Counted from the stretch's first letter, positions 34,855-45,608 are shown. The stretch is 64,000 bases of DNA from Crocodylus rhombifer (GCA_038503035.1 JAVSML010024702.1:526598-590597), one strand, 5' to 3'. Program-made: numbers and translations. The notes: generated by a model from the sequence alone, not told the origin.

Positions 34855-35228
34855 GCAGAGTCTGCCTGCCTCTCCCATGGCCAGGGAGTGAGCTGCCAGT
34901 GGGCCAAGCGGCCCCTGAGCTACAAGGGGCCCCAGTCCTTCCTTCTGTGGTGGCAGTGCCCCCCAGGGCCACCCAGGCAGGCTGCTAGTGAGCTGGGTGC
35001 TGCCTCAGCTCAGAGGCAGCACCTAGCCCTATCCAAAGCTTCCCTGAGCCCTCCTGCTGGAAGTCTGCTGGGTGCTGCTCCCTGGGCGGGCTGGGGGAAC
35101 GGTTGGATTGGGCTGGGTGTTGCCCATCCACGTGGCCCACTGCAGAGGGAAGCACCGGCCCCCCACAGTTCAGGGCCTGCTTGGACCACCAGCTGCTCAC
35201 CCCCCAGCCTCAGGCAGGCTCTAGCTCC
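34855..35228. repeat. Second long imperfect GC-rich inverted repeat
   Basis: About 34858-34950 matches the complement of about 35140-35225 (GGGCCAAGCGGCCCCTGAGC versus GGTCCAAGCAGGCCCTGAAC). Further symmetric blocks lie nearer the apex, for example CTCAGCTCAGAGGCAGCACC close to the centre. It neighbours and partly resembles the inverted repeat at 34467. Confidence 0.65.
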
Positions 35229-35273
35229 ACAAAAAAACAAAAAAACCAGGCCTCTCACTGTAACATGACAGAA

Positions 35274-35318
35274 AAATTGAAATGGTGGATTTCAATTAAA
35301 AACCCACCATTCCAATTT
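35274..35318. repeat. 15-bp-arm inverted repeat
   Basis: AAATTGAAATGGTGG (35274-35288) pairs with CCACCATTCCAATTT (35304-35318) with one mismatch around a 15-base loop. Confidence 0.8.
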
Positions 35319-35399
35319 AGGGGCATAGAATAAAGCCCTAAGGACTAAACCCCTGTCATGTGTACAAGCACCCTAGGTGTGGTACTCATGTGGTTTAGA

Positions 35400-35690
35400 T
35401 ATGCCAAAGTAAGGCATTTTCTCCATTCCTTAAACCATTTTTGTGGTGGTTTTCTGTAGCTTTTCCAATTTTTCAATATGCTTTTCAAAATGTGTGCATT
35501 GGGACTGGGTCCAGTATTCCTGCATTGGCCTCACAAATGCTGTATCCAAAGGTAAAATCATCCTTTAATCACTCTCACGGCGCCTCTGTGAATTTCATCA
35601 GCCCATTTTGCCATTGCATTACACTGGGAGCTCAAGAGAAACTGCTTGTCCATTACAACCCCCTTAATCCTTTTCAAAAGTAACTACTTC
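35400..35690 (-). mobile_element. CR1-type coding fragment, antisense
   Basis: It is the complement of the CR1 C-terminal coding region: TCCAATTTTTCAATATGCTT (encoding ..KLEK), GGGTCCAGTATTCCTGC, GCCTCACAAATGCTGTATCC and ACACTGGGAGCTCA. Order and spacing match the better-preserved antisense CR1 at 47670-48060. Confidence 0.75.
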
Positions 35691-35734
35691 CCAGGAGGAG
35701 GTCTCGAATTCTGTAGATACAGCCTGAATCCCTT

Positions 35735-35850
35735 GTTCCAAGATGTATACTCAGGTCACACAGTGAGTTAGTGGCAGAGGCAGGAACATAAGCCAAAGGA
35801 CAAGTCTTCCTGTGAGGCCAATGGAGCTATGACAATTCATGCCATCTGAA
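35735..35850 (-). mobile_element. MIR-like fragment, antisense
   Basis: CTCAGGTCACACAGTGAGTT, AGTGGCAGAGGCAGGAACAT and AAGCC follow the complement of the MIR region next to the core. Diverged, ends approximate. Confidence 0.5.
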
Positions 35851-37323
35851 AATCCATTGCCAGGTGTCCTGATTCCAGGGTTCTGTGTTAAGTTACAAAA
35901 CCTTCCTATCTTTTTAAAAGGCACCTTTTCCCCTTAGACATAACCCTAGAACTAAAGAAATGGCCATAAACCAGGCAGCGCTGTTGCAAAGAGGGGCTTC
36001 ATTAAGATCAGAAGTGTGATATAGGGTGAGCAGGTAGCACCAGCTACAGAGATTAATGTGTGCTTCTCACCTATAAAGTTTTATCTGAGTTTAACTCGGT
36101 CAGACCAAATGGTGACCTCTGTAATATGAGGAAGACAACAAAGCTACTCTAGATTTTCACCTCTATGAAAACAGAATTTGATTCTTTGAATTAAATGAAG
36201 TAATTCCGGACATTCTCTCTGTGGGAGGAAGGTCAGATCTGGAGCAGCACAAGGATTTTTGCTGCCCCAGGCAAATGAAATTTTGCCATCAAATTTTGCT
36301 TCTTGTAACATACATGGGAACTGGCAAGGGCAGGCTCCAGACAGAGCCCCTGTAGTGCCAGACTTGCCCTGCTCACTTCTGCACATGCCCAGACTCCTGA
36401 GAATGCCCCCAGTGAGCATATACAATGTGTATGCACACTGCTTTTGCTGCCCCCTTCAATTTACTGCCCTAGGTGGCCACCTGTCCTGCCTGGCCAGTTA
36501 CATCAGCCCTGAGTCAGATTGAATATATAGAAATAACTTTCCTTCCTCTCCTTCTCCCATGCCAGGACTCAAGCCATTCTATACCAAGAACAACTTTCCT
36601 TTCCGATGCATGCCCCTCCTTCAAATCCACTGGGGGCAGGAACCCCACCCCTGTGTGTGTTGGGCAGTGCCAACCACTCAGTGCTGAGGCAAAGCTTTCA
36701 CAGACTTCCCAAGCTGATTTTCTCAGTCTCATACCCAAAACTCCACCAAGCCACTGGACACATTTGAGCAAGGCAACAAGGTGGACAGTTTCAAAATTTA
36801 AATTCATCTGCATCTCCTTTAAGTGCAGGTATAAGTTAGGGGGCCTACCTTTAGGTATTGAAGTTTGCAAACTATACTGTAAGCTCACAGGGCTAGGGCC
36901 CTTGATGTTGATAGTTTGAAAGCATAAATAAAGAATAATTAAAATAATAACAATATCTCACAGCAATTAGCAATTCACTTCTGTTCAACATGAATTCCCC
37001 TAGGGCCAGATTATTTCTACACTGAAAGTCACCGGGATCAAAAAAGCCCTGAGAGGGATATGAACACTATTTTGCATTCACCTGCTTCTCTTATCCCATG
37101 TAAAGACAGGTGCTATTGAGACATAATGCAGAAAAACTTCATTCTGTGGATCCTCTTATATACAACCTCAAAATGAGCATCTGATCCAATTACACCATAC
37201 TTTCTTGCATACCACATACCCCTAAATAAGACACACACCTTGTTTTGGGACAACAGAATAAAGAAAAAAAGTCATGGCTGAATGATGGCTACACAGAGTA
37301 GGGGCACAATATACTCTTCAGCA
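35851..37323. other. Mostly unrecognised; one possible repeat at 36240-36510
   Basis: About 36255-36290 (TTTTTGCTGCCCCAGGCAAA) and about 36440-36490 (ACTGCCCTAGGTGGCCACCT) look like the two ends of an old interspersed repeat, but the family is unknown. The remainder shows no gene. Confidence 0.35.
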
Positions 37324-38036
37324 GGTGTCTACACAAGATGCTTTTACTGTGCAGTAGACTAATCTATTGTGCAGTAAAGCATCACTGTGTAACCATGTGC
37401 AGAAGCTACTGTACATTACAATATGCTAATGCCTGGTTTTCTTCTACCTGTAAATACAAGTAGTAGATTTACTGCACAGTAGTGCAGGTGTAAATGCTGG
37501 CTGGGAGCAAATTTGGGAAAGAAGAATTTCCCAGCCCGGGTCCTGCAACTGCAGGGCTCAGGCTGGGAGAGAAGAATTTCCCAGCACCACCCCTGTGACC
37601 ATGGAACCGGCACTCAGAGATAAGGGTCTCTCAGCCCTGGCCCCACAACCGTCGACCTGGGGCTGGGAGCTCCCTGCTGCTGGGGTGGGGGGACATTGTC
37701 TCTACCCAGGCTCCAGTGGTGGAACCCATCCAGCAGTAGGCAGCTCCGAGGATCAGGGAACAAACTCTCACCCCCTGCTGCCTGGCTGACTGGAAGCACA
37801 TTTGCTTATGGTCAGGCGTCCACATGTGTGATACTGTACAGTAAGTAATCTTGAGTAAATTTGCTACTTGCATTTGCAGGTAGCAAGTTTACTTGTGATT
37901 AGAGCCAATTACTGCTCAGTAAGTGTCTGCATGTGTAGACATGGATGCTTACTGCACAGTAATTAGCTGTACTGCACAATAAAGCGTCTCATGCATATGT
38001 GCCCAGTAAACCTAAATTGCACATGTAGATGCACCC
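37324..38036. mobile_element. Terminal-inverted-repeat element, near-complete copy
   Basis: The left end is GGTGTCTACACAAGATGC and the complement of the right end is GGTGCATCTACATGTGC. Both sides are flanked by CAGCA (37319-37323 and 38037-38041 if the ends are set at these bases), a possible 5-bp duplication. Both terminal regions are rich in TTACTGTGCAGTA palindromic words. The GC-rich middle has the direct repeat GAAGAATTTCCCAGC at about 37523 and 37571. No transposase is present. Confidence 0.6.
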
Positions 38037-38329
38037 AGCATCAGTCACTCTCTTCTCTCAGCTCTGCAGCTCAAGCTTTAACTTTGTTACAGCAACATCT
38101 ATGCTGCTCAGCCAAAAGCTGTTGCCAATTCAGCAGTGGCTGTGACTGTTCAATCTTAAGCTGCAGAGCTGCAAGGAGATAGTAAGTGATGCTGGGAGCA
38201 AGTTTCCCTCTAAAGTGCGTGCATGTGCGGTCATACACAACTAAAAGTCTGGCCGCACACCAACTTTTCAAGGCTGCATGCCAGAAGAGGAGCTGAAGGT
38301 AAGCTCCGAAGTGAGGTGGGGGCAGGGGC

Positions 38330-38668
38330 CTGGTGCAGGTTCCACCAGTTCCAGGGAACTGCTCCACTCCCCTGCATCGCCATGGGGAGCGAGGAGGCAT
38401 GTGGCATCAGGGCTGGGGAGTGGAGCACTTCGCCAGAGCCTGCAGAGCAGTTCTCTGGAGCCATCAGAGCCTCACTCAGGACAGGCAGCGGCTTCTCCCT
38501 GAGGTGAGGCAAGGCAGGGTTGGAGGCTGGGGCTGGCGCAGGCTTCACCAGCTCCAGGGAACTGCTCCACCCCCCAGCCCTGATGCCATGTGCCTCCTCA
38601 CTCCCCGAGGCAATGTGGGGGAGCAGAGCAGTTCCATGGAGCCAGTGGAGCCCATGCCAGGCCCCAGG
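38330..38668. repeat. About 340-bp imperfect inverted repeat
   Basis: About 38330-38480 is the complement of about 38520-38668. Matching blocks include GGGGAGCGAGGAGGCATGTG (38380) against the complement of CATGTGCCTCCTCACTCCCC (38589), GGGAACTGCTCC, and GGGGCCTGGTGCAGG against GGGGCCTGGCATGGG. Overlapping frames on both strands are a by-product. Imperfect CCCCAGCCTC repeats follow to about 38740. Confidence 0.8.
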
Positions 38669-38749
38669 CCTCAAGCCCCAGCCTCCAGGTCCCAGCCCCC
38701 AGCCTCTAGGCCCCAACCCCTAACCCCCACTGCCTGCCCCGGGTGAAGA

Positions 38750-39454
38750 GTGAGGAGCTTACCTTTGGTAAGTGTCCTACGCCACACCAAAAGGGGGAGG
38801 CGGAACAGAAGCGGCACGCTCACAGACCACTACTCCCTAAAGGAAACATTGGCTGGGAATGGACTCCATTACTCCTCCATGCAGCTGGAAGCCCAGCATA
38901 GAGACAGCCCTCAACAGCCATTCCAGTGTTCACCATTCCTCTATTCAAGCATAAAAAAGAATCTTCCTTGCTTAAAAAATCCCCATTTTGGATGGGTATT
39001 TTCCGGGGAAAAGGTGCAGGTGGTATGCAAGCGAATATGGTTGTACATGTAGCTAAATTGTGTCCAGATACAAGCTTCTCCCACAGCACCATGGTGTGTC
39101 AGCTATTTTTTCATCTATGCCCTCCTCAGGTTTGAGCTGCTTGTTGAATTTCTTATATTTTCTATTTTCAGATTCAAAAAGAATGATTGGCATCCTTTTG
39201 TCTGAGAGAGACGGTGCATAGAGCAGCCTATGACTCCATTTGGTGTGGCTGCAATATCCTGAGCAGTTGATATGGAGACACTGCTTTGCCAAATGTAGCA
39301 GGATGGAAACCTAGGGTCGCCGTGCTCTCCCCTAAGGTCCACCTCTGTACCGTGCCAAGCACTCTCTAAGCACCCTTGGAATCTCACCTGCCACATCTTT
39401 GATGTTATGTATTTATTGTTGGGAGGCTGCCCTTTGTTCTTTGGCTACGGTTTT
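38750..39454. other. No recognised feature
   Basis: Mixed sequence up to an assembly gap. No gene recognised. Confidence 0.4.
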
Positions 39455-39464
39455 NNNNNNNNNN
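39455..39464. other. Assembly gap (10 N)
   Basis: Ten undetermined bases. The true gap size may differ, so anything spanning it is uncertain. Confidence 1.
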
Positions 39465-39482
39465 CAGTGCTCAAACAGCCAC

Positions 39483-39820
39483 TGTCCCCCTCTCTCTGGG
39501 GCTTCTTGCTGCCCTCTCTCTCTGGGGCTTTTCTCTCACCCCGATCCCACTGGCGCTCAGGTTCTCCATGACCTTGTTCTGCCTTCTGGGGTACTCAGGG
39601 TCAACCTTCTCCCAATACTGCTCCTTTGCCTTGGTGCTTGGGGATGACACCTCCCCCTCTGTTGCACCCTTGCAGATGCTCTGGGTCAATGCCCTCCCTG
39701 CACTGTCCTTTCTGGCAGTCTGGGAGGCACACTCCCTCTGCTGTACCCTTTTGGCTTCACGGTCACTGCTCCTCTCTCTGGGGCTTCTCAGCAGTGCTGC
39801 CCCTCTCTCTGGGGCTGGGG
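39483..39820. repeat. Dispersed CTCTCTCTGGGGCTTCT motif
   Basis: CCTCTCTCTGGGGCTTCT or a near variant recurs at about 39488, 39514, 39771 and 39803, beside the assembly gap. It could be a degenerate tandem array or part of an unclassified repeat. The plus and minus frames over it resemble no protein. Confidence 0.5.
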
Positions 39821-40939
39821 TCCACACTCTAACGTGGTTGCCCTATGAGGTCTCCTCCATCCCCTTATAGCCTTGCCCGAACCTCCGGTGAAACAACAAC
39901 CAAAACGCAAGCCCCTCGGCTATAACACAAATCTATGCCTCGTGGCCAAAACGTCCTCTGAACCACACCACAGGTGTTGCATCTCTCACCCATGTCACTA
40001 GCTGCTCACACATCCAGGCCTTTTCCTTTTCACACATTCAGGACCAAGCTCCTTCCTCCTTGGCCGCAGGCTGCCCATCTCTCTCTGGGCTTTGGCCTGT
40101 GATTTATGTCTGAGCCAGGCCCTGCTCCTTTCATTCAGCTGACCAAACAGGTGTGTGTCCTTAGCTCCCTCCAGTTGCCCCTAGCTACTGGCACCAGAGC
40201 CACTACTCCGGCTTTCCACCTTAGTGGCACCTTAATGCCCTGCTACACCCAAGTTTCAGCATCCTCCTCTCAGCTACACTGCTTTGGTCCAAAGGAAGAG
40301 TTGGGAGTCAACACAAATGGAACCAGTTACACTGCAGGAGTTGCCAGTGCAGAGAAGGTCTTCTATCTGTCTGCCTAGCACTCCCTGATAGGTTGCCAGC
40401 CATGGCTGTGTGGCCCAATCTGCCCTGTGTGGATGCCATTGGCAAAATCACAGAGCTATTATGCTTATCCAACTTTTGATGGAAGTTCCTCCACTAAGGG
40501 TTCCCATACCCTTCTCAGGTGCTTATCTGCCCAAAGCCATTGCAACTTCCTGAGGTTACCAGGTTTATTAACTACTGCTCAGCACTCAGTGCTGACCAGT
40601 ATAGGTCGGACCATTTATGGTCATAGTGGTAGCAGGTTTTCAATCCTGACATGACTACAAAAAGAACAAGAGAAGGAAAATGGAGACAATGTTGATGGAA
40701 AAGTTTCCATTTCCCCCTCCATTTTTGTTCCAGATCAATGCTCAATGGCATGACTTGTGCTCTAATTGGGGAGCATCTCTGCTTCTAGGAGCTTTTTAAA
40801 TTGAAAGTCTGGCCCATTCTAAATCTCCCTTTGCCCTGCAAATCTTTACCCTAACAGAAGATGACACATGGCTCCACCTTCAGTCCCATGTGCTGAGAGT
40901 TGTGCTCAAAGTCTGAAAGAGATTCAAGGGCCAAAACTC
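39821..40939. other. No recognised feature
   Basis: C-rich in its first part, otherwise ordinary. Open frames are short and resemble nothing known. Confidence 0.4.
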
Positions 40940-41142
40940 AAACAAAACTACTCATTCCATCCAGGAAGAGCACACACCAACTGCAGATGCCTCCTCAGCC
41001 TGACAAAGGGTTTTTAAACCCAACAGCTTTTTAAGATACGTTTCTCCAACTATTCAGTTGGTCTAATAAAAGATATGAGATTGACCCAGAGAACCTTGTC
41101 TGCCTATGTCCTTAGACCAACACAGCTACAACCTACATACCT
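40940..41142 (+). mobile_element. Probable Penelope-like element fragment
   Basis: It contains CAACTGCAGATGCCTCCTCA, the hammerhead-like core at 41000, the hairpin CCAACTATTCAGTTGG, then TCTAATAAAAGATATGAGAT and ACCAACACAGCTACAACC. The last blocks resemble a very common sauropsid repeat tail with 'GACCAACACGGCTACAACC'. The antisense copy at 11741 shares the first half. No coding region is seen. Confidence 0.5.
41000..41029 (+). ncRNA. Decayed hammerhead-ribozyme-like core
   Basis: CTGACAA is followed by a GGGTTT/AAACCC stem and then AACAGC where the hammerhead core would have GAAAGC. A GTC triplet downstream at 41061-41063 lies where a cleavage triplet could be. The two core changes (G to A in CTGACGA, and loss of the G of GAAA) match CpG decay, so it is probably inactive. 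Confidence 0.45.
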
Positions 41143-41488
41143 TAACCCACATAAGTGATACGAGTTTTGCTTTCAACACTTTGAATGGCACTTTCACAGA
41201 AACCCCTGCACCTATCTCCTTGAAACTTGGCAGATGTCATGCCCTCAGAAGGCACTACCGTCCCTGATGTTTTCATCTGGATCTGCAAAAAAGTGACAAA
41301 GTTATAAGTATTTTAGTGATTCCCCATTATAGTCTATGGCTGAATCTCCGAAACAGCGTCAAATCTCCGAATCCGATTCAGCTGAATCAAATCAGGACAG
41401 TGACTCAAATCACCGAATTGAATCACTGTGCCTCCAAATTGGCCAAATCTGAATCCAAATAGAATACTTGCTGCTTCGCACAGGCCTA
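41143..41488 (-). mobile_element. hAT-family element, one end only
   Basis: It ends GCTTCGCACAGGCCTA at 41488, the complement of the family terminus. The adjoining part matches the left part of the 10434 copy in reverse complement (CCCTGCACCTATCTCCTTGA and TCCCCATTATAGTCTATGGC). The other terminus is missing; it breaks off at the Penelope-like fragment. Confidence 0.65.
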
Positions 41489-42649
41489 CTACATAATCCC
41501 TACAGACAATACCTCTGAATAGGGAGACTGGCCTCTAGAGAGGAGAAGCGGAGGAGGTTTTTGTCTGGTAGAAGTACTAAGCTGAGTGTTGATGCTGTGC
41601 TGTTCTCCTATGACTGAGTGAATCTCTGAGTTCATTCCAAACCCTCTCCCAAGCTTCTTGCTTCTCCTGAGCTTTGCTCTCTCTCCTCTTATTAGCATCC
41701 AATTCAGAACTGTGTGATCAACGTCCCCCTGGTTACTCTCAGCCTCAGCACTTGTAAAATCAGAAGTAACACAAAACACAAATACAGGAGTCTCAGGAGG
41801 CGGCAAAAAAGCAAGGAAATAAAACTGGTGCTGATGCCTTTATGGAATTAGCATTTGCTAAAAGCAAAAACTTTGGTTTCAAAGCCTCTTTTGGCTCTAT
41901 ATGTGTATGTGGTAGGCTGTGAAAACCCAGTGCATTACTGACACGAATTAAGGAAACCGGATCACTGACAGTGATGGCCTGGTTAATGAGCTTGGACAGT
42001 AATGAGTCTGTGTATTGTGTCAATGATTCTTCTGCTTCTAGCACTGACCCAGGGTCCTTCATCAATAAAGGAAGGAAAAATGTGTAATAGAGTCTTGCCG
42101 CACAACAGGGATAATCCAGTGGACTTGGCTGCAGTCATAGCTAGGACCATTATTTGTCACCACAAAATATTAGATGGCAGCAAAAAAACCAAAAACAAAT
42201 GAGATAGTTGGGTATTGGTTTCTTGAAGAAAACTTTAATATTTTTTGTCAAAAATTATCATGTTCTATTCTGATGGAGAAAAAAACCATTTTGATGGATT
42301 GTGTTGGACCACCTCTGGTCCTGCTCCTTCAGAGTGCTCTGACCTTCACCCATGCTGCCTTCTCTGAATGTCTTATTCTAAAGTCTGGCACCAGAGAAAA
42401 ATGCCAGTGCTGCTGCAAGTGTTGTACTGAAGAAAAACTTTTTTTTATCCCCCAGAAATGTAGTGGTTTGAGCAAAAGTTCCAGCAAACTAGTCTATAGT
42501 CATTTTTATTGCCTCACTTGCTCTTGTTCTGACCCATTGACTGTTTTTTCATGCCAAAATGAACAGTTTGATGAAGAAGACTGAAAAAGGCCTGCCACCC
42601 CAGCTGGTCACAGTGTGCCCTGTACACTGCAAATAAGGGCACACTCCTT
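41489..42649. other. No recognised feature
   Basis: A plus-strand 136-codon frame at 42174-42584 has a Cys-rich stretch (CQCCCKCC) but does not resemble a protein that I know and has no supporting gene structure. Other frames are shorter. Confidence 0.4.
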
Positions 42650-42800
42650 GAGGGTGAGCTCAAATGGACTCAAAACCTCTCAGGCAGAAGAGGGATTTTA
42701 ACCTGGGTTTCCCATATCCCAGGTGAATATTTGAATCACCAGCAAGTGAATAAAGGAGGGAAAGAGTAGTGCCCCTTTCTCCTCTGGCTGTGTTTTCTGT
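42650..42800 (-). mobile_element. tRNA-derived SINE copy, antisense
   Basis: The minus strand carries ACCTGGGATATGGGAAACCC followed by AGGTTAAAATCCC, a decayed B box (family GGTTCRAATCC). An A-box-like stretch precedes it. It shares CCTCTGGCTGTG flanking words with the copy at 8040. Confidence 0.55.
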
Positions 42801-43168
42801 GAGTCTTGATCCAGTTTAACACTCTTGGATTGCCTACCATGCTGGCCCTACAGATGAGAAAAGCAAAGGAATGGCTGACTCAGAACCTGACAGCAGAGAC
42901 GTAACTGGGCAGTTCTGTGTCCTGGGTGGAGCCGGGCATGGGGTAGCAAGTGCTGCTGAGCCAGCAACCCAGCACTTGCTAATTTTGTGCCCTTCACCCC
43001 CACGTTGCCACCAGAGCTGATGCCCTGGTCACCCCTGTGTTACACTGCTGCCTAACAGGTCTTTGGTGTGAGCTAGGTACCGAGATGCTCAGAAGTGCCA
43101 TAAATTAGCCAGTTCTGGGCATGCTCAGAAACAGATAGCTTGATACCTGGGAAGCTTATGTATCTCTG
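42801..43168. other. No recognised feature
   Basis: Ordinary sequence. No gene recognised. Confidence 0.4.
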
Positions 43169-43320
43169 GGTGCATCTACATGAGCTGCTTTACTGTGAAG
43201 TAGCATTTTTACCGGGCAGTAAGCATGTACATCTACACCTGTACATGCGTACTGCATAGTAAACCTCATTAATTGCCAGTAATTGATTACCCTCTAGTGT
43301 TCAGTAGCAGCAGAATGAGG
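43169..43320. mobile_element. Terminal-inverted-repeat element, left end
   Basis: It starts GGGTGCATCTACATGAGCTG and continues with TTTACTGTGAAGTAGC and GGGCAGTAAGCATGTACATC, words of the family at 25028 and 37324. The right end was not found. Confidence 0.5.
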
Positions 43321-43780
43321 TGCCCAGGATTGAAATCATGATCTAAAGTAGCAATTAGTCATCAGAGGAATGCCCATGTTTTCCTCTGCAGTTAGCTTGC
43401 TGTGCATCCATTCTTCAAAACAGAGTCAATATCGCTTTACTAATTCATGTGTCATTAATCATTACAGATTTCCGTGTACTCTGAGTCTGTAGGAACAGGG
43501 GCCATGTAAGAGGCAAACGTGCAGAGAAGAGGCATGGGAGGAAATGGGGTCAGATATGTTACAAGTGAACATGGACAGAGACTTAAACATGAGGCTAGGA
43601 TGTTTGCAGGTGATCAGGTGAGGAGAGGTAGAAACAAAGTGACTGGTCAAATTTGATGCAGCTCCCTATTGGTGGATGCCTTCCTATGATACTGAATTGA
43701 CATTAGTAGGCAATGAGCCCAGGTGTCCTTACCCACTACCATTAACAGGGTGCTCACTTGCCAGGGAAGCTGTGGACTAG
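43321..43780. other. No recognised feature
   Basis: Ordinary sequence between two repeat ends. Confidence 0.4.
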
Positions 43781-43904
43781 AGCAGTGTTTTTCAACCCAA
43801 ACCCAAACATGGGTTGCAAGAATATATGAAAAGGTTGTGAACAGACTTTGAAAATGGGATCTCCTTTAGAGGAGGAAAACATGGGAAACCATGGGTTTCC
43901 CATC
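43781..43904. mobile_element. Possible hAT-type terminus
   Basis: CAGTGTTTTTCAACCCAAAC at about 43783 resembles the CAGTGKTTCTCAACC terminus common to Charlie/Zaphod-like hAT elements. No matching right end was found, so this is a suggestion. Confidence 0.3.
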
Positions 43905-44060
43905 ATAGGCTGGCAGAGTTTCAGGCTGCAAGGGGCTGCTTAGGGCTGGGAGGAGCAGGAAGAGGGCGATCACGCAGGGGGAGTCATGTTCACGTGTACG
44001 TGCACACACATGCACGTGGCAGCCAGGTAGTGTGGAGAGCAGCTCCTGCAGCTCCTCACA
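43905..44060. repeat. Uninterrupted copy of the repeat that hosts the young CR1
   Basis: AGGCTGGCAGAGTTTCAGGC, GAGGAGCAGGAAGAG, CAGGGGGAGTCATG, CATGCACGTGGCAGCC and GAGCAGCTCC follow in order. The same words appear on the two sides of the CR1 at 60111-63482 (left flank 60045-60110, right flank 63483-63535). Family unknown. Confidence 0.7.
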
Positions 44061-44684
44061 GTAAGTATATGGGGGAGCATAGACAATGCAGTTGGGGGAC
44101 GAGGGGGCACAGACAACACAACTGTGGGAATGGGGCTGTAGCCTGGCCGGACTGACACAGACAGGAGCTGCCTCCATGGCCCAGTGGGCGAGACTTGGCA
44201 TGGGAGGTGGAACATGGTGGCAAGATTTGTTGCTGCTGCTGCCACTGCTGAAACTGCTGTACCAGATGCACCCCCTGCAACACTATGAGTAATGGACAGG
44301 GAGGCAGGCCACGTTGGTCTCACTTCCTCCTTCTGAGAGCTTTACTAGGCAGTGGCTTTACCCTGCCACTATGGCTTGGTCCCCTGGAGGGTGCACTGGG
44401 GGCTCCCCCTGCACCTCCCAGGCTCTACAATCAGCCATGGGGAAACCCCGGGAGCCCCCCAGACCCAGGAGGCACCAGTCACTGAGCCAGGGGGACATGG
44501 GGGGCCTCCCAGGGAGCTCCCTGGCAGACCTGAAAATGGACTGGAAGTGCTTCTTGTCCACTCCCAGGACTGCTGTTGAGTGTGCTGGGGAGCCCCCGTG
44601 CTCCTGTGGGACACTCCAGTCACCCCAGCATCATAGCACTCATGAGCCCCTGCTACCTAGAGGTATGTAGAAAAAACATTTAAA
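44061..44684. other. GC-rich unclassified stretch
   Basis: Open frames overlap on both strands without resembling proteins. It contains the perfect 16-bp palindrome CCAGGGAGCTCCCTGG near 44509. Probably part of the repeat starting at 43905. Confidence 0.35.
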
Positions 44685-44866
44685 GCCATGTCTATGTCTG
44701 AATTGCTGAGTCTTTCCGAATCTCTCTGAATTGATTCAGAGGGTTCTGGTTTGATTCAGAGAGATTAAAGGGTCCTTTGATTTGATTTGGATTCAGAGAT
44801 TTCACTACCAAATTGGGCTGAATCTCCACCAAATCAAATCAGGGACCAAAGATTCACACAGCCCTG
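44685..44866. mobile_element. Short hAT-family element
   Basis: It ends GATTCACACAGCCCTG, a diverged form of the family terminus, and consists mainly of CTGAATC/GATTCAG words like the subterminal parts of the copies at 5364 and 15754. The left end is uncertain. Confidence 0.5.
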
Positions 44867-45547
44867 GTGCCTAGTTTGCAGCGGCAGTCTGCTCTCCCTC
44901 TGTCATCTCCACTATGTAATAACTCTTTGGGCCTGGAAAGGCTGTGTACAGGCAGAGAGGGATGGACAGAGGTGTGTGGGGAAGAATTTGTGTTTTGCAG
45001 GGGTCAGGAATGGAAACAGTCCCTGCAGACTGCGAGATGCCTAGGCCTGTGTGAGAGAGCCAGAGGCAGCCAGAGCCCACAAGCGTGTGGTGAGAGGAGT
45101 GAAGGACTGCCTCGTTCCTCCATTCTTGGGTATAAGTTAGGGTGACTGGCTATTTGTTGTAAATAATTAATTAGGGATTTAATACAATGAGTATTTAACC
45201 TAGTGCATAAGTTATTAGCTTTGTGTTCATTAATTTGATCATTGCCTAAGTGTAAACAGTTATCGACTGTTATTTTTGTATAAGCTCATTTTTGTGTGTT
45301 GTATGTAGAGAGCTTCAAACTTTTGATATTATTCAATGTTTGCTTGCATCTAGCAATTATGTCTGGTATATAATTAAATTCTGTAAATAGTTATTTTTGA
45401 GTCAGCAAGGTCTTTCCATTGTAAAGGGAGCCTCTCCTTTCAGGAAGCCTCTGGCCACACCTAGGTGAGCTGAGCAGGGGGTGAAGCTACCTGGCATCTC
45501 ATGTCCTAACAAATCAGATACAGCCATGGTTAGCACCGTGTGCCAGG
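44867..45547. other. No recognised feature
   Basis: The second half is AT-rich (45130-45400). The sequence just before 45548 replaces the expected CR1 3' end. I could not classify it. Confidence 0.35.
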
Positions 45548-45599
45548 GGTTACACTTATATCCAATTTGAAGTGATCTTCTAGCAGTTTATGTCCATTA
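45548..45599 (-). pseudogene. Antisense CR1 ORF2, last retained codons
   Basis: The minus strand encodes NGHKLLEDHFKLDI, the CR1 C-terminal motif (NNGHKLAEGKFRLDI in the copy at 60531). It directly continues the reading sense of the CR1 that resumes at 47669, across the Helitron-like insertion. The last ~50 codons and the 3' UTR are missing. Confidence 0.8.
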
Positions 45600-45608
45600 C
45601 TAACAAAA

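Noticed and set aside
42174..42584. A Cys-rich 136-codon frame as a small host gene
   Set aside because: No signal peptide, splice context or resemblance to a known family is visible; length is within what chance allows in this window.
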